Positions 6,143 through 15,157 of a stretch of DNA of 64,000 nucleotides are shown in pieces. Origin of the DNA: Fen-178 sp049516835 (GTDB lineage: Bacteria > Acidobacteriota > Terriglobia > Bryobacterales > Bryobacteraceae). The DNA is taken from the NCBI GenBank assembly GCA_049516835.1, contig JBEKSR010000003.1:10316-74315 (forward strand), written 5' to 3'. Each line of letters starts with the position of its first letter. The stretch's first letter is position 1. Position numbers and translations under genes: made by a program. The notes under the pieces were generated by a model that saw only the letters and a list, made by a program, of their open reading frames with translations, did no database searches and had not been told where the DNA came from.

Positions 6143-8626
6143 CTACTTGCGTCCCACCAGGCGCAGCCGCACACTGAATGCGCGGGCCTGGCCTCCTCCG
6201 TACTTCAGGAATTGGGACGTCCCCTGAACGTTGTTGACCACGTTGGCGTTCAGGGTGCCAGTCAGATTGTTGTACCCAAAACGCCAGGCCCACAAGTAAT
6301 GCAAGGCGCGAAACTTGCGCTCGAGGTGCAGGTTGATATTGAAATAATCGGGAAAACGGCGGGAGTTCGGCGGACCCACCATGAAGCCATCCTCGTCCAC
6401 CACTCCGAACGGAAAACCCGTGCGGTATTCCACCAGGTACGCCGCCGTGGTGTTGCGCACCAGGAATTCGAGCTTCCCCGGAAAGAAGCGTTTGGGCAGA
6501 GGGGCCACACCCCACATGTGAAAGCGATTGGGCGTGTCCCAGGAGAACGGTCCCGGGGCCTGCGGGCCGAACGTGGGGTTCTCGAGGCTGTAATCCACCA
6601 CCGCGTTGGTGCGCGAAGCGGATCGCGTGTACCCGACGAACCATTCGAACTGGCCCGCGAACGTGCGCCTCAGGCTGAAATCGACAGCGTCGTACCGGTC
6701 GCGGCGGGTGTTCTGCAACTGGTAGGCGGCGCCGGTGAAGAGGGCGGGATTCAGCTCCGCGGCGGGCGTCACGAACACGAACCCGCGGCTCCCCGTGCGC
6801 CGCGTGTACCCGGCCTTGGCATAGAACTCGTGCGGCAGCTTGCGCTCGACGGTGAGGCTGGCGGTGCGGTAATAGGGCACCTCGAGGGCCTGCTCGTTCA
6901 CCTGGAAGGCGGTCGGCACGGGGCCGTTCACAATTCCTCCCGGCAGGAAAAACGTCGAGAGGCTCACCTGGTCCTGCTGGCGCGTGATGGCGCCCATGCT
7001 GATGGCATCGTAGTAGACGCCCCAACCGGCGGAGAATTTGGTATCGCGCAGGCCGCGCGGCGCCCATGACACCGAAAAGCGCGGCGCCACCTCGAGGTCG
7101 CGGACGATCTCGTTCCATTCCGCGCGGACGCCGGCTTCCAGCACCAGTCCTTCGCGCGGCGTCCAGTGGTCCTGAATGTACTGCGCGGCCTCGAAATTCT
7201 TGCGCACCTGAAAGGGACTGCCCTCGAAGGAAACGTAGCGGGCCACGGAACCGTCGTCCCGCAGGACTTCGTAGTCGTGGCGGACGACATGCTGGTGAAA
7301 CGCCTCCCGCTCGAAGTCGATCCCGAACTTCAACTGGTGGGTGCCGAGGAGGTGCAGCGTGGGCAGGAACAGGTTGGCGATCCATTGCTGCCGGTACGAG
7401 TGGCGGTCGGTGCCGACAAAATAGTTTCCCAGGTCCCCGAAGGGCGTGATTTCGAATAACTGGCTGCCTTGCGGCGAGTCGCGCAGCAGCGTGCGGTCGT
7501 CGGCGAAGCCGAGATCGAGCAGGGCCCCGCGGCCGAAGTAATGCTGGTCGCGGATGGCGCTCATGAAGAGCGTCTGGCGATGATTGGTAGTGGTCTCGAC
7601 GGGATTCAGAATGCTGAGGCCGGAGCGGGCGGTGTCGGAGAGGTTAAACAGGAAGCTGCCGGTGAGGGTATTGGCGTGCGTCAGGTTGACCTGGAACCGC
7701 GAGAGATCGCTGGCGGTAAGCCCGGTAGTCCGGTTCTGCCCGTTGGGCAGCCCGTGGATGGTGTCCACGCTGTAGAAGGCGTCGAACCCGTTGTGAAACC
7801 AGGCGCGCCCCTTGGCCAGCGGCCCGGAGAACTCCAGCCGCGGCGTCCATTTATTCACATGAACGCCGCCCTCGGAGGAAAGTCCGGGGAAAAAATTCGT
7901 GACGCCGAAACGCCAGCGGTCGTCACCCATCTTGGTGGTCAGGTTGAGGACGCCGGCGGAGCCTCTGCCATTGTCGGCCGAGAAGCGGCTGTTCTCCACG
8001 TCCATGGATTGGATGGTTTCGATGTTGACGCGCGCCTCCAGGCGGCCGGTCACGGGGTCGGAAATGTTGAAGCCATCGAGCGTGTAGTTGGTCTGGCTGG
8101 TGTCGCCTCCGTTGAAGTGGGACCGGCCGGCGTTGTCCTGCACCACGCCGTCCATCATCGGCAGCGCGTTGCGGTAATCCTGCGGCGCGGGGTACGGGAT
8201 GGCCTGGATTTCGGCGTTGGCGAGCTCTTTGTGATCGGAGGGCTGCTGCAAATCGATGGCCGGAGGCGAATAGGTGACATCGATCCGTTCCGAGAATTCC
8301 TGCACGTGGTTGAGCGCGATGGTGAGCTGAGTGGCGGCGGCGTCAAACCGCTGCCCGCGTCCCTGGTAGAGGTAGAAGCCCAAACGCTCGGCGCGAATGG
8401 CGTATTCCCCGGCGGCGGGCAGGTTCAAGCGGAAGTTGCCGGCGAGGTCGGAAGAGGCCACCACGGCGGCGCCTCCCGCGGCCGCGCGCAGCTCCACGCG
8501 GGCTCCGGCGATGCCGGCGCCGTTTTCATCCACCACGCGTCCCGAGATGGAGACCTGCGCCTGAAGGCCGGCGCAGGCAAGCAGAAGACCCAGAACGAGT
8601 CGCGCACTGTGGGGACACCTGGCCAT
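6143..8626 (-). CDS. TonB-dependent receptor with carboxypeptidase-regulatory-like N-domain (Oar-like)
   Basis: 827 aa. Signal peptide (LVLGLLLACAGLQAQ) then a beta-sandwich CarboxypepD_reg-like domain (ISGRVVDENGAGIAGARVELR; GNFRLNLPAAGEYAIRAERLGF, about residues 26-110), a plug region (IPYPAPQDYRNALPMMDGVV; TNYTLDGFNISDP) and a long outer-membrane beta-barrel ending in SVRLRLVGRK. Such proteins are abundant in Acidobacteriota and are thought to bind or import large substrates. No substrate is indicated here. It is a little short for the Oar group (usually 1000 aa or more). Followed by a palindrome and a hypothetical gene on the same strand. Confidence 0.88.
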   Translation of the reverse strand: MARCPHSARLVLGLLLACAGLQAQVSISGRVVDENGAGIAGARVELRAAAGGAAVVASSDLAGNFRLNLPAAGEYAIRAERLGFYLYQGRGQRFDAAATQLTIALNHVQEFSERIDVTYSPPAIDLQQPSDHKELANAEIQAIPYPAPQDYRNALPMMDGVVQDNAGRSHFNGGDTSQTNYTLDGFNISDPVTGRLEARVNIETIQSMDVENSRFSADNGRGSAGVLNLTTKMGDDRWRFGVTNFFPGLSSEGGVHVNKWTPRLEFSGPLAKGRAWFHNGFDAFYSVDTIHGLPNGQNRTTGLTASDLSRFQVNLTHANTLTGSFLFNLSDTARSGLSILNPVETTTNHRQTLFMSAIRDQHYFGRGALLDLGFADDRTLLRDSPQGSQLFEITPFGDLGNYFVGTDRHSYRQQWIANLFLPTLHLLGTHQLKFGIDFEREAFHQHVVRHDYEVLRDDGSVARYVSFEGSPFQVRKNFEAAQYIQDHWTPREGLVLEAGVRAEWNEIVRDLEVAPRFSVSWAPRGLRDTKFSAGWGVYYDAISMGAITRQQDQVSLSTFFLPGGIVNGPVPTAFQVNEQALEVPYYRTASLTVERKLPHEFYAKAGYTRRTGSRGFVFVTPAAELNPALFTGAAYQLQNTRRDRYDAVDFSLRRTFAGQFEWFVGYTRSASRTNAVVDYSLENPTFGPQAPGPFSWDTPNRFHMWGVAPLPKRFFPGKLEFLVRNTTAAYLVEYRTGFPFGVVDEDGFMVGPPNSRRFPDYFNINLHLERKFRALHYLWAWRFGYNNLTGTLNANVVNNVQGTSQFLKYGGGQARAFSVRLRLVGRK

Positions 8627-8697
8627 CGCGGGTTCGTACGCCTGCGGTACGCCTGCTCACCGTTCAGGATAGCGCGTGGCGCAGGGTGGCGCGGGGC

Positions 8698-10083
8698 TTA
8701 CGCAGGCGGGCACGCGGGAATCCCTACTCCGCCATCCTCCAGCGCCGCGCCGATCCTCAGGATGAGCGCCTCGTCCCACGCCGGACCGATGATCTGAATC
8801 CCGATGGGCAAGCCGTTCGACGCCAGTCCGCAGGGGATCGAAAGCGCCGGCAGGCCCAGCACGTTGATGCCGCGAACCAGGCGGGTGGTGGCCAGGCGCA
8901 CGTCCTCGTCCCGGCCGCCCAACCGGACGGCGGCATCGCCGATGCGCGGGGCGGTGTTGGGGGTGGTGGGAGCGATGAGGCAATCCACTTCAGACCAGAG
9001 CTGATCGAATTCGCGGCTCAGCTTGCGGCGCAGCCGCTGCGCGTTGATGTAGTCGGTGGCGGGCACCAGGCGGCCCTGGTCGAGCAGGGAGAGCACATCC
9101 GGGCCGAATTTCTCCCGGCGTTCGAGGAACGGCTCGGCCACCGCGGCGGCTTCCGCCAGCAGAATGACGCGGCCGACGGCATTCAGCGCCGCGACATCCG
9201 GAACTCGCACCGACTTGACCACCGCGCCCAGCGATTGGGCGCGCGCGAAGACTCCGCGAACCGACGATTCGACGCCGGGGTCCAGGTGGTCGAAATAGAA
9301 ATTCCCGGGGAAACCGATGCGCAGGCGGCGAATGGAGCAGCCGTCGTCGGGAATGTAGTCGACCACCGGGTGGCGCGACGAGGTTGGATCGCGGCGGTCG
9401 TGCCCGGCGATGGCATTCAGCACCATGGCGGCATCGCGGACCGAGCGGGCGAGCGGGCCCATGTGATCGAGGCTGTAGGCCAGGGGCAGGGCGCCGTAAC
9501 GGCTCACGCGGCCATAGGTGGGCTTGAGTCCCACGGTCCCGCAAAACGCGGCGGGGATGCGGATGGAGCCTCCCGTATCGCTGCCCATGGCGGCGTAGAC
9601 CATCTGGGCGGCCACGGCCGCGCCCGAGCCGCCGCTCGACCCGCCGGGGCTGTGCTCGAGGTTCCACGGATTGCGCACCGGCCCGAAGTGTGGATTGGCC
9701 GAGGTGATGCCGTAGGCCATCTCGTGCATGTTGAGCTTGCCGAGCATCACGGCGCCGGCCGCCCTCAGCCGTTCCACCACGGCCGCGTCGATGGCGGGAA
9801 CAAAATCTTCATAGACCTTAGATCCGCAGGTGGTGCGCACGCCGCGCGTAGCGAAGAGGTCTTTTACCGCGACGGGGATTCCGTGCAGGGGCCCGCGGTC
9901 GCGCCCGGCGGCCAGCTCGGCATCCGCCTGCCGCGCCTCTTCACGAGCCTGTTCGGCGGTGACGGTGATGAACGCATTGAGCTTGGAATTGAGGCGGCCG
10001 ATGCGCGCGTTGGCCGCGGCCGCCAGCTCGACGGCGGAGACCCGGCGCGCCCGCAGCGCATCGGCGGCTTCCCGAATGGTCAC
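8698..10083 (-). CDS. Amidase (amidase-signature family, GatA-like)
   Basis: 461 aa from GTG 10083, which overlaps the upstream stop as GTGA. The Ser-cisSer-Lys machinery is visible: catalytic Lys in IPVAVKDLFATRGVRTTCGS, the Gly/Ser-rich signature SPGGSSGGSGAAVAAQM, and the nucleophile segment GSDTGGSIRIPAAFCGTVG, then LKPTYGRVSRYG. It hydrolyses an amide bond. The absence of a gatB nearby, and a very short GatC-like partner directly upstream, make a free amidase at least as likely as a true GatCAB subunit. Confidence 0.88.
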   Translation of the reverse strand: MTIREAADALRARRVSAVELAAAANARIGRLNSKLNAFITVTAEQAREEARQADAELAAGRDRGPLHGIPVAVKDLFATRGVRTTCGSKVYEDFVPAIDAAVVERLRAAGAVMLGKLNMHEMAYGITSANPHFGPVRNPWNLEHSPGGSSGGSGAAVAAQMVYAAMGSDTGGSIRIPAAFCGTVGLKPTYGRVSRYGALPLAYSLDHMGPLARSVRDAAMVLNAIAGHDRRDPTSSRHPVVDYIPDDGCSIRRLRIGFPGNFYFDHLDPGVESSVRGVFARAQSLGAVVKSVRVPDVAALNAVGRVILLAEAAAVAEPFLERREKFGPDVLSLLDQGRLVPATDYINAQRLRRKLSREFDQLWSEVDCLIAPTTPNTAPRIGDAAVRLGGRDEDVRLATTRLVRGINVLGLPALSIPCGLASNGLPIGIQIIGPAWDEALILRIGAALEDGGVGIPACPPA

Positions 10084-10256
10084 TCGCCGTTCTCCTCGAG
10101 GCACGGCCCCGTAAACGGTTCCACGTCGGGCGTGAGGTCTTTCACCAGCGGACGGAAAGCCGCTTCCAGCGCCTCGAGCGGCTCGGCGATGCGATTAAGC
10201 TCGGCGGGATCGACCTCGAGGCCGCTGGCTTTGGCGATGGCTCTCCAATCTTTCAC
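10080..10256 (-). CDS. 58-aa GatC-like small protein coupled to the amidase
   Basis: GTG start at 10256, preceded by GGAGG with good spacing. The stop at 10080 overlaps the amidase GTG. The sequence (KDWRAIAKASGLEVDPAELNRIAEPL... then LTPDVEPFT) resembles the first helices and tail of GatC (LA.LARLeL...el...l..il), but it is only about 60% of the usual 95-100 aa. It presumably binds or stabilises the amidase as GatC does GatA; this is an inference. It overlaps both neighbours, so production is probably stoichiometrically linked. Confidence 0.68.
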   Translation of the reverse strand: MKDWRAIAKASGLEVDPAELNRIAEPLEALEAAFRPLVKDLTPDVEPFTGPCLEENGE

Positions 10257-11116
10257 GCAGCCTCCAACGACAGCGGATCTTCCCGGTCCTGGCGCGCGGT
10301 CCAGTGCGCCCCGGCCAGCACGATCATGGCAGCCGCGAAGCTCCAGAGCAGGATGGTGACGGAGTGCTCGAAGATGAGGTACTCGCGGTGGAGCTTGGCC
10401 TGCAACAGAGGAGCGACCACCAGGTTGACATACTTGAGCGCTTCCAGCGCCAACCCCACCAGAATGGCTACGGGGGCCACGCGGGCCGGCTCGACCTTCC
10501 GGTTGGGCAGCAGCCAATAGATCAGAAACAGCGCCAGAATCGAGATCGGCACGGCAGCCAGTTTGAACATCAGCAGGTTGATCCAGACCCCGAATCCGGT
10601 GTTGAGGCTGCCCGCCGCCGGCAGCCACCGGCTGTTCAAGGCCGTCAGCATCAAGGAGAGCAGCGCCAGGCCGCCGCACACAAAGATGAGGCCCAGGCTG
10701 ACGAGCTGGTTCTTGATATAGGAGCGGTTCCTGGCGACTCCCCACGCGCGGTTGAGCGCCACCTCGAGCGGCTCAAAAATACCGTTGGCGGTAATCAGGA
10801 GCAGAAACATGGAAGTGAGATGGATCTTGCCGTTTACCTTGAACCATGCCTGGAGGTTCTTCAACATGAACTGGCCCGGCTCGCCGGCAAAAGAATCGCC
10901 GATGGCCAGGTAGATGGCCTGCTCGGCCGCGCGCCAGTGGAGGACATCGCGGCAGAACGACGTGATGACGATGAGGAATGGATAGGTTGACAGCAACACG
11001 CTGGCGGCAATCGCGAGGGCGTAAACGTGCGCCTCGGTTTGCGCCAGGTAGTGGAGAGTGGGCCGCCAGCGCGACCACCAAAGCCCTTGGTTTTCGGGAA
11101 GGATCGTGGGGAACAA
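10253..11116 (-). CDS. YihY/BrkB-family inner-membrane protein
   Basis: 287 aa, TTG start. Shows the family pattern of about six transmembrane helices: ALAIAASVLLSTYPFLIVI, HLTSMFLLLITANGIFEPLEVALNRAWG (the conserved G.f..le..lN.aw.v motif), LVSLGLIFVCGGLALLSLML, LAAVPISILALFLIYWLLPN, and a last helix in the TILLWSFAAAMIVLAGA region. YihY/BrkB proteins are UPF0761 integral membrane proteins with no settled biochemical role. It is the first gene of a coupled three-gene operon; its stop overlaps the GatC-like GTG (GTGA). Confidence 0.85.
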   Translation of the reverse strand: MFPTILPENQGLWWSRWRPTLHYLAQTEAHVYALAIAASVLLSTYPFLIVITSFCRDVLHWRAAEQAIYLAIGDSFAGEPGQFMLKNLQAWFKVNGKIHLTSMFLLLITANGIFEPLEVALNRAWGVARNRSYIKNQLVSLGLIFVCGGLALLSLMLTALNSRWLPAAGSLNTGFGVWINLLMFKLAAVPISILALFLIYWLLPNRKVEPARVAPVAILVGLALEALKYVNLVVAPLLQAKLHREYLIFEHSVTILLWSFAAAMIVLAGAHWTARQDREDPLSLEAA

Positions 11117-11224
11117 ACTCCAGCTTAACTCGGTTGGTTCACCGCCGAGACGATATGGGCGCCCAACCGGGCGCGTTTGCCGATGCCATAGGCCCGAAAG
11201 TTATTTTCTTCGCAGCCGCTTCCC

Positions 11225-11253
11225 TTGACATTCCTCGCCATCTGATTTATACC
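11225..11253 (+). promoter_or_regulatory. Sigma-70-like promoter for padR-ADOP
   Basis: Perfect -35 TTGACA at 11225-11230, a 17-nt spacer, and -10 TATACC at 11248-11253. The expected start point near 11260 leaves only about a dozen nucleotides before the padR ATG at 11272. Confidence 0.7.
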
Positions 11254-11271
11254 TAGTCTGGACAGGGAAAA

Positions 11272-11607
11272 ATGGAATCGAACACCGTCCCGGAGCTGCT
11301 CCCCGGCACGCTCTACTTGCTGATCCTGCGGACCCTGAGCCGCGGCCCGCTTCACGGATACGCCATCGTCAAGCGAATCAAGGACGCTTCCCGCGAGGGT
11401 CTCCGGATCGAAGACGGCTCGTTGTATCCCGCGCTCAACCGCATGCTGGTCAAGGGCTGGCTGACGTCGGAGTGGGGCGTTTCCGAGAATAATCGCAAGG
11501 CCCGCTTCTACCGGCTGACACCGGAGGGCCGCAAACAGCTCAACCAGGAAGCGGGTGAATTCGACCGCCTGGTGCGCGCCATCCAGATGGTGATGCGCAC
11601 CGCCTGA
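11272..11607 (+). CDS. PadR-family transcriptional regulator
   Basis: 111 aa winged-helix protein. The PadR core is clear: LLPGTLYLLILRTLSRGPLHGYAIVKRI (about residues 8-35), IEDGSLYPALNRML (44-57) and the wing region with RKARFYRLTPEGRKQL (about 74-90). It lacks the C-terminal dimerisation domain of long PadR proteins, as is usual for the short form found next to acidobacterial permeases. The adjacent ADOP permease gene starts 12 nt after its stop, so it probably regulates its own operon from the promoter at 11225. Confidence 0.92.
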   Translation: MESNTVPELLPGTLYLLILRTLSRGPLHGYAIVKRIKDASREGLRIEDGSLYPALNRMLVKGWLTSEWGVSENNRKARFYRLTPEGRKQLNQEAGEFDRLVRAIQMVMRTA

Positions 11608-11619
11608 ACGGAGACCCCC

Positions 11620-14229
11620 ATGGCCTTTTGGAACGAAATCGGCAACCGCGTCGCCTGGCTGTTCCGGCGTTCGCGGTTCGATCGGGAACTCGAGGAAGAG
11701 ATGCGGTTCCACATCCAGGCCCGCGCGGACGAACTGGAACAGGCAGGCGTGTCCAGCGCCGATGCCCTGCGGCGCGCACGGCGAGAGTTCGGTTCCACGC
11801 TGCGGAGCCGGGAAGAGACGCGCTCGGCGTGGCAAATGCGCTGGCTGGAGGATCTTGGCTCCGATCTCCGCTATGCGGCGCGCGCGTTGCGGCGCAATCG
11901 TGCGCTGGCGCTGGCGGCAGTGGGCTCGCTGGCCCTGGGAATCGGCGCCAACACCACCATATTCAGCATCGCGAAAGAAGCGCTCTTCAGCGAGCCCTCC
12001 TGCCGCGATTCAAAGTCGCTGGTCGAGATTTCAGTGAGCGGCAACACCTGGATCCCCATGTCGCAATATCGTTTCCTGGAGGCGACACACGCATTCGACG
12101 GGCTCGCCGGGATGAACATCCAGATGGTGGTGAACTGGCGCGACGGCAACCGTACCTATCGCCTGGCTGGAACCCGCGTCACCGGCAACTTCTTCGAGGT
12201 GACGGGAATACCAGTCGCCATGGGCCGGCCCATCGAGCGCGGCGAATCCGATGTGGCAGTGGTTACGCACGGGTTCTGGACCAAGCACCTGGGCGGCGAT
12301 CCGAAGGTAGTCGGCCGCACACTGGCGCTGGACGGCAAGCCGTACACGGTGGTCGGAGTATTGCCTCGCGACCACCGCATGCTGGCCGGGTTCGGTTTCA
12401 CGCCCGACCTGTACCTGACCAAGGATCCCATCGAGGTCATAATGTATGCGCGGCTGCCGCGGGGGATGACGCGCCAGGCGGCCTATGCCGCACTCAAGCC
12501 GATCTGCCGCGAGCTGGACCGCGTGTACCCGGACGTCAATCGCAAATGGGCGAAAGAGGTGCGGCTTTCCGCGGTGGGCGGGGTGGAACGGCTTCAAGAG
12601 GACGGCCAAGAGGCGATTCCGTTGGCGGCGTTCTTCGGCATGCTGGTGGTCGTGACGGCGATCGTGGTGCTGATCGCGTGCGCCAACGTTTCCAGCCTGC
12701 TGCTGGCGCGAGCCTTCACCCGGTCGCGCGAGTTCGCCATCCGTATGTCGCTCGGCGGCAGCCGGGGACGGTTGGTTCGGCAGTTGCTCGCCGAGAGCCT
12801 GTTGTTGGCGCTGCTCGGAACGGGCGCCGGCCTGCTGCTCAACCTTTGGCTCACGAGATTACTGAGCGGTGTGCACATTCCCACGCCGCTGCCCATCGAG
12901 CTGCTGATCCAACCGGACCGGATGCTGCTGGCCTACTCGGTGGCGCTGACCTTCGTGGTGACGCTGGCGACTGGACTTGTACCGGCGCTGAAGGGCACGC
13001 GCGCGGGAATCGGCGGCGCGCTCAAGGAGGGCGGCCGGCAGAACGGACCGGCGGGCTATTCGCTGCGGAACGCGCTGGTTGTCGGGCAACTGGCGGTATC
13101 CATCCTACTGCTCAGCGCGGGGCTGCTGTTTCTCCGCAACCTGATGTACGCCACATCGTTCAACGCGGGGTTCGACACCAGCCATGCGGTGGTGGCAACG
13201 TTTCAGACTGTGTGGGGCACGTACACGCCACAGAGGTTCGCGGGACTGGTGGACACCGCGCTGGAACGCCTGCGGGCGCTGCCGGGGGTTGAGGCGGCCT
13301 CGCCTGCCTCCGCCGTGCCCCTGAACCCATTCCTGGCATTCAATCGGCCCGGCGGCCAGTTCCGGCCGGACGCGGGCAGCCGCACCGTGCGCGTGCAGTA
13401 CAACTTCAACGCCGTGGGGCCGGATTATTTCCGCATCATGGGGATTCCCATTCTGCAAGGCCGCGCTTTCGCGGATTCGGACCGTCTCGGGACGCCGCCG
13501 GTCGCGATTCTGAATGAGACCATGGCTCGCCGATTGTTCGGAAACACCAACGCGGTGGGTCACATCCTTCGATTTCCGGACAATCGCGACGCGACGGTCG
13601 TGGGCATAGCGCGCAACTGTAAGTACGTCACCCTGGGAGAAGAAAACGCCATGGCGCTGTATGATCCCTATTTCCAGCAAGATCATTCGGCGTTTGCGCA
13701 CTTCTTCGTGCGCACCCGGAGCGCGCCGGAAACCATGGTCCGAAAAGTGGACGAGACGCTTGCCGGCCTGGACGCGGGGGCCGCGGTGGAAACCCGCGCC
13801 ATGGGTGAGATCTTCGCGGGGGCGTTGCTGCCGAGCCGTCTGGGCGCCGCCATCCTGGGATCGATGGCGCTGTTCGGATTGATGCTCGCTTCCATCGGAC
13901 TCTATGGAGTCTTGCTGTACGCCACCCAGCAGCGGATTCGCGAGATCGGTATTCGTGTCGCGCTGGGCGCCACGCCAGGCGACGTTCTGGCGATGGTTGT
14001 GGGCCAGAGCCTCAGGCTGGTGACGGCCGGGATGGTAATCGGCCTCGCGGTGGCCGCGGCCGCGGTGCGCCCGCTATCGATGTTCCTGGTTCCGGAGGTG
14101 CGTCCGGCAGATCCGATGAACTTCGTGGCCGTGGCCTGCGCGCTGGCGCTAGTCGCGGGCCTGGCGACGGTGGCGCCCACCGCCCGCGCGTTGCGCGTCG
14201 ACCCGGCGGTGGCGCTCAAGCACGAGTAG
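11620..14229 (+). CDS. ADOP-family ABC-type permease (FtsX/MacB-like)
   Basis: 869 aa. N-terminal cytoplasmic helical domain (RRSRFDRELEEEMRFHIQ; ADALRRARREFG), then an FtsX/MacB-like duplicated permease: TM1 LAAVGSLALGIGANTTIFSI (about 95-115), a MacB periplasmic core (IPVAMGRPIERGESDVAVV...), FtsX domain 1 (FGMLVVVTAIVVLIACANVSSLLLARA...FAIRMSLGGSRGRLVRQLL, about 335-390), a second periplasmic core, and FtsX domain 2 ending VDPAVALKHE. No ATPase gene is adjacent, as expected for orphan permeases. A role in export or mechanotransmission is inferred only. Confidence 0.9.
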   Translation: MAFWNEIGNRVAWLFRRSRFDRELEEEMRFHIQARADELEQAGVSSADALRRARREFGSTLRSREETRSAWQMRWLEDLGSDLRYAARALRRNRALALAAVGSLALGIGANTTIFSIAKEALFSEPSCRDSKSLVEISVSGNTWIPMSQYRFLEATHAFDGLAGMNIQMVVNWRDGNRTYRLAGTRVTGNFFEVTGIPVAMGRPIERGESDVAVVTHGFWTKHLGGDPKVVGRTLALDGKPYTVVGVLPRDHRMLAGFGFTPDLYLTKDPIEVIMYARLPRGMTRQAAYAALKPICRELDRVYPDVNRKWAKEVRLSAVGGVERLQEDGQEAIPLAAFFGMLVVVTAIVVLIACANVSSLLLARAFTRSREFAIRMSLGGSRGRLVRQLLAESLLLALLGTGAGLLLNLWLTRLLSGVHIPTPLPIELLIQPDRMLLAYSVALTFVVTLATGLVPALKGTRAGIGGALKEGGRQNGPAGYSLRNALVVGQLAVSILLLSAGLLFLRNLMYATSFNAGFDTSHAVVATFQTVWGTYTPQRFAGLVDTALERLRALPGVEAASPASAVPLNPFLAFNRPGGQFRPDAGSRTVRVQYNFNAVGPDYFRIMGIPILQGRAFADSDRLGTPPVAILNETMARRLFGNTNAVGHILRFPDNRDATVVGIARNCKYVTLGEENAMALYDPYFQQDHSAFAHFFVRTRSAPETMVRKVDETLAGLDAGAAVETRAMGEIFAGALLPSRLGAAILGSMALFGLMLASIGLYGVLLYATQQRIREIGIRVALGATPGDVLAMVVGQSLRLVTAGMVIGLAVAAAAVRPLSMFLVPEVRPADPMNFVAVACALALVAGLATVAPTARALRVDPAVALKHE

Positions 14230-14249
14230 GCGACGCATTCCGGAGGCGA

Positions 14250-14591
14250 TCAGGGGGACGGCCAGCGAGACAATTCCCCTGCGACCGGTTGAATCGGGTT
14301 GCGGTTCCATGCCGCGCGGAATCGCTCCAGGAACTCCGGTCCCCGTAATTGGGGGATGGTGACAAACACCACGCTGAACTGCGGAAAGCGCTTCAATGCC
14401 CGTGCGGCGGACTCGCCAAAAAGCCGGTCGCGTGTGAGCACACAGGAGAAGCCGGCTTGAACCGCGACTTCCACCAGTGCTCCGTTGGTGAGGCCCTTCC
14501 ATCCCTGGGCATCGGCCGCCCGGGCCTGGATGCCGAACTCGCCAAGAACCTCGGCGATTCTCTTCGGCATGTTTACGTCAAGCAGCCACAT
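14250..14591 (-). CDS. DUF5615 PIN-like protein (probable toxin)
   Basis: 113 aa. Begins WLLDVNMPKRIAEVLGEFGI, the 'lLD.n.p..l...L...G' start of DUF5615/Mut7-C-like PIN domains, with the metal-binding Asp at residue 5. Later CVLTRDRLFGESAARALKRFPQFSVVFVTIPQ has the expected TrD motif. Overlaps the upstream DUF433 antitoxin by 14 nt, the classic arrangement. Probably an RNase-type toxin held in check by the DUF433 protein. Confidence 0.85.
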   Translation of the reverse strand: MWLLDVNMPKRIAEVLGEFGIQARAADAQGWKGLTNGALVEVAVQAGFSCVLTRDRLFGESAARALKRFPQFSVVFVTIPQLRGPEFLERFRAAWNRNPIQPVAGELSRWPSP

Positions 14592-14823
14592 TCGGAGCGT
14601 CCAACACCTCGGAAGCGACCTTCATAATCTCCGGGATGGCTTCATGGGGAAAAGTGCCGTAGGTCTCCTCGATCTCTTCGACGGCCATGCCCTCTGCCAT
14701 GCACGACAAGATGAAGGATACTGAGAACCGGGTCCCGCGGATAGCGAGTTTGCCGCCCAGCAACTCGGGGTCGGCCACGATCCAGCGGTAGTCCTTGAAT
14801 GGCTTGAGATCCCGTTCCGTCAT
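14578..14823 (-). CDS. DUF433 antitoxin
   Basis: 81 aa from ATG 14823 (MTERDLKPFKDYRWIV). The longer frame up to 15036 is not used because it runs antisense over a RelE remnant. The DUF433 signature is complete: DPELLGGKLAIRGTRFSVSFILSCMAEGMAVEEI (about residues 17-50), then PHEAIPEIMKVASE. DUF433 is a small winged-helix-like domain found upstream of DUF5615 toxins, as here. Confidence 0.87.
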   Translation of the reverse strand: MTERDLKPFKDYRWIVADPELLGGKLAIRGTRFSVSFILSCMAEGMAVEEIEETYGTFPHEAIPEIMKVASEVLDAPNVAA

Positions 14824-14911
14824 TCGCTCACCTATCTCTCCAATTACACCACGGTCGGGCGGGGGATAACCGGCCGAGAAAATTGAACCCCCTGGATGAG
14901 GGATGGCACCG

Positions 14912-15157
14912 CTATTTCGGGTGCGGGGTGATGCTTTGAATGTGGTAGGTGTCGCCTTTGATCGTGAAATAGAGCCGCCAATCCTTGCTGGCACGAGCTT
15001 GTCAGAGGTCCTCCGATTCGCTGTACTTCTTGGCACGCAGTAAGGGGTGATGGAGGTTCCGGACCAGAAGGCGCGTCTGCTTCAAAATGGCGCGCTGAAT
15101 GTCCAGGGGAGCAACCCTGGTTGCCTTCTAACAGCGCTCAGAGAAGGAAACTCTCAT
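14912..15157 (-). pseudogene. RelE/ParE-type toxin gene killed by two nonsense codons
   Basis: Reading from ATG 15157, which overlaps the AbrB-type antitoxin stop as ATGA: MRVSFSERC, stop TAG, KATRVAPLDIQRAIL... LLRAKKYSESEDL, stop TGA, QARASKDWRLYFTIKGDTYH, ending PHPK. The 'lraKKY.E..diWQARv..dWRfYF.i..d.Y' pattern is RelE-family. The first stop replaces an expected Gln (CAG to TAG) and the second an expected Trp (TGG to TGA). The remaining frame is open over about 81 codons, so inactivation seems recent. Confidence 0.8.

Noticed and set aside
6076..6174. Longer start (ATG 6174) for the 5293-6075 membrane protein
   Set aside because: It would run through the 6086-6132 palindrome and into the TonB receptor stop region. 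The resulting residues look like translated hairpin (FAAFAKFAACP).
14823..15036. Longer N-terminus for the DUF433 antitoxin
   Set aside because: The extra 71 residues have no family match and lie antisense to or across the RelE remnant. ATG 14823 starts exactly at the conserved domain.
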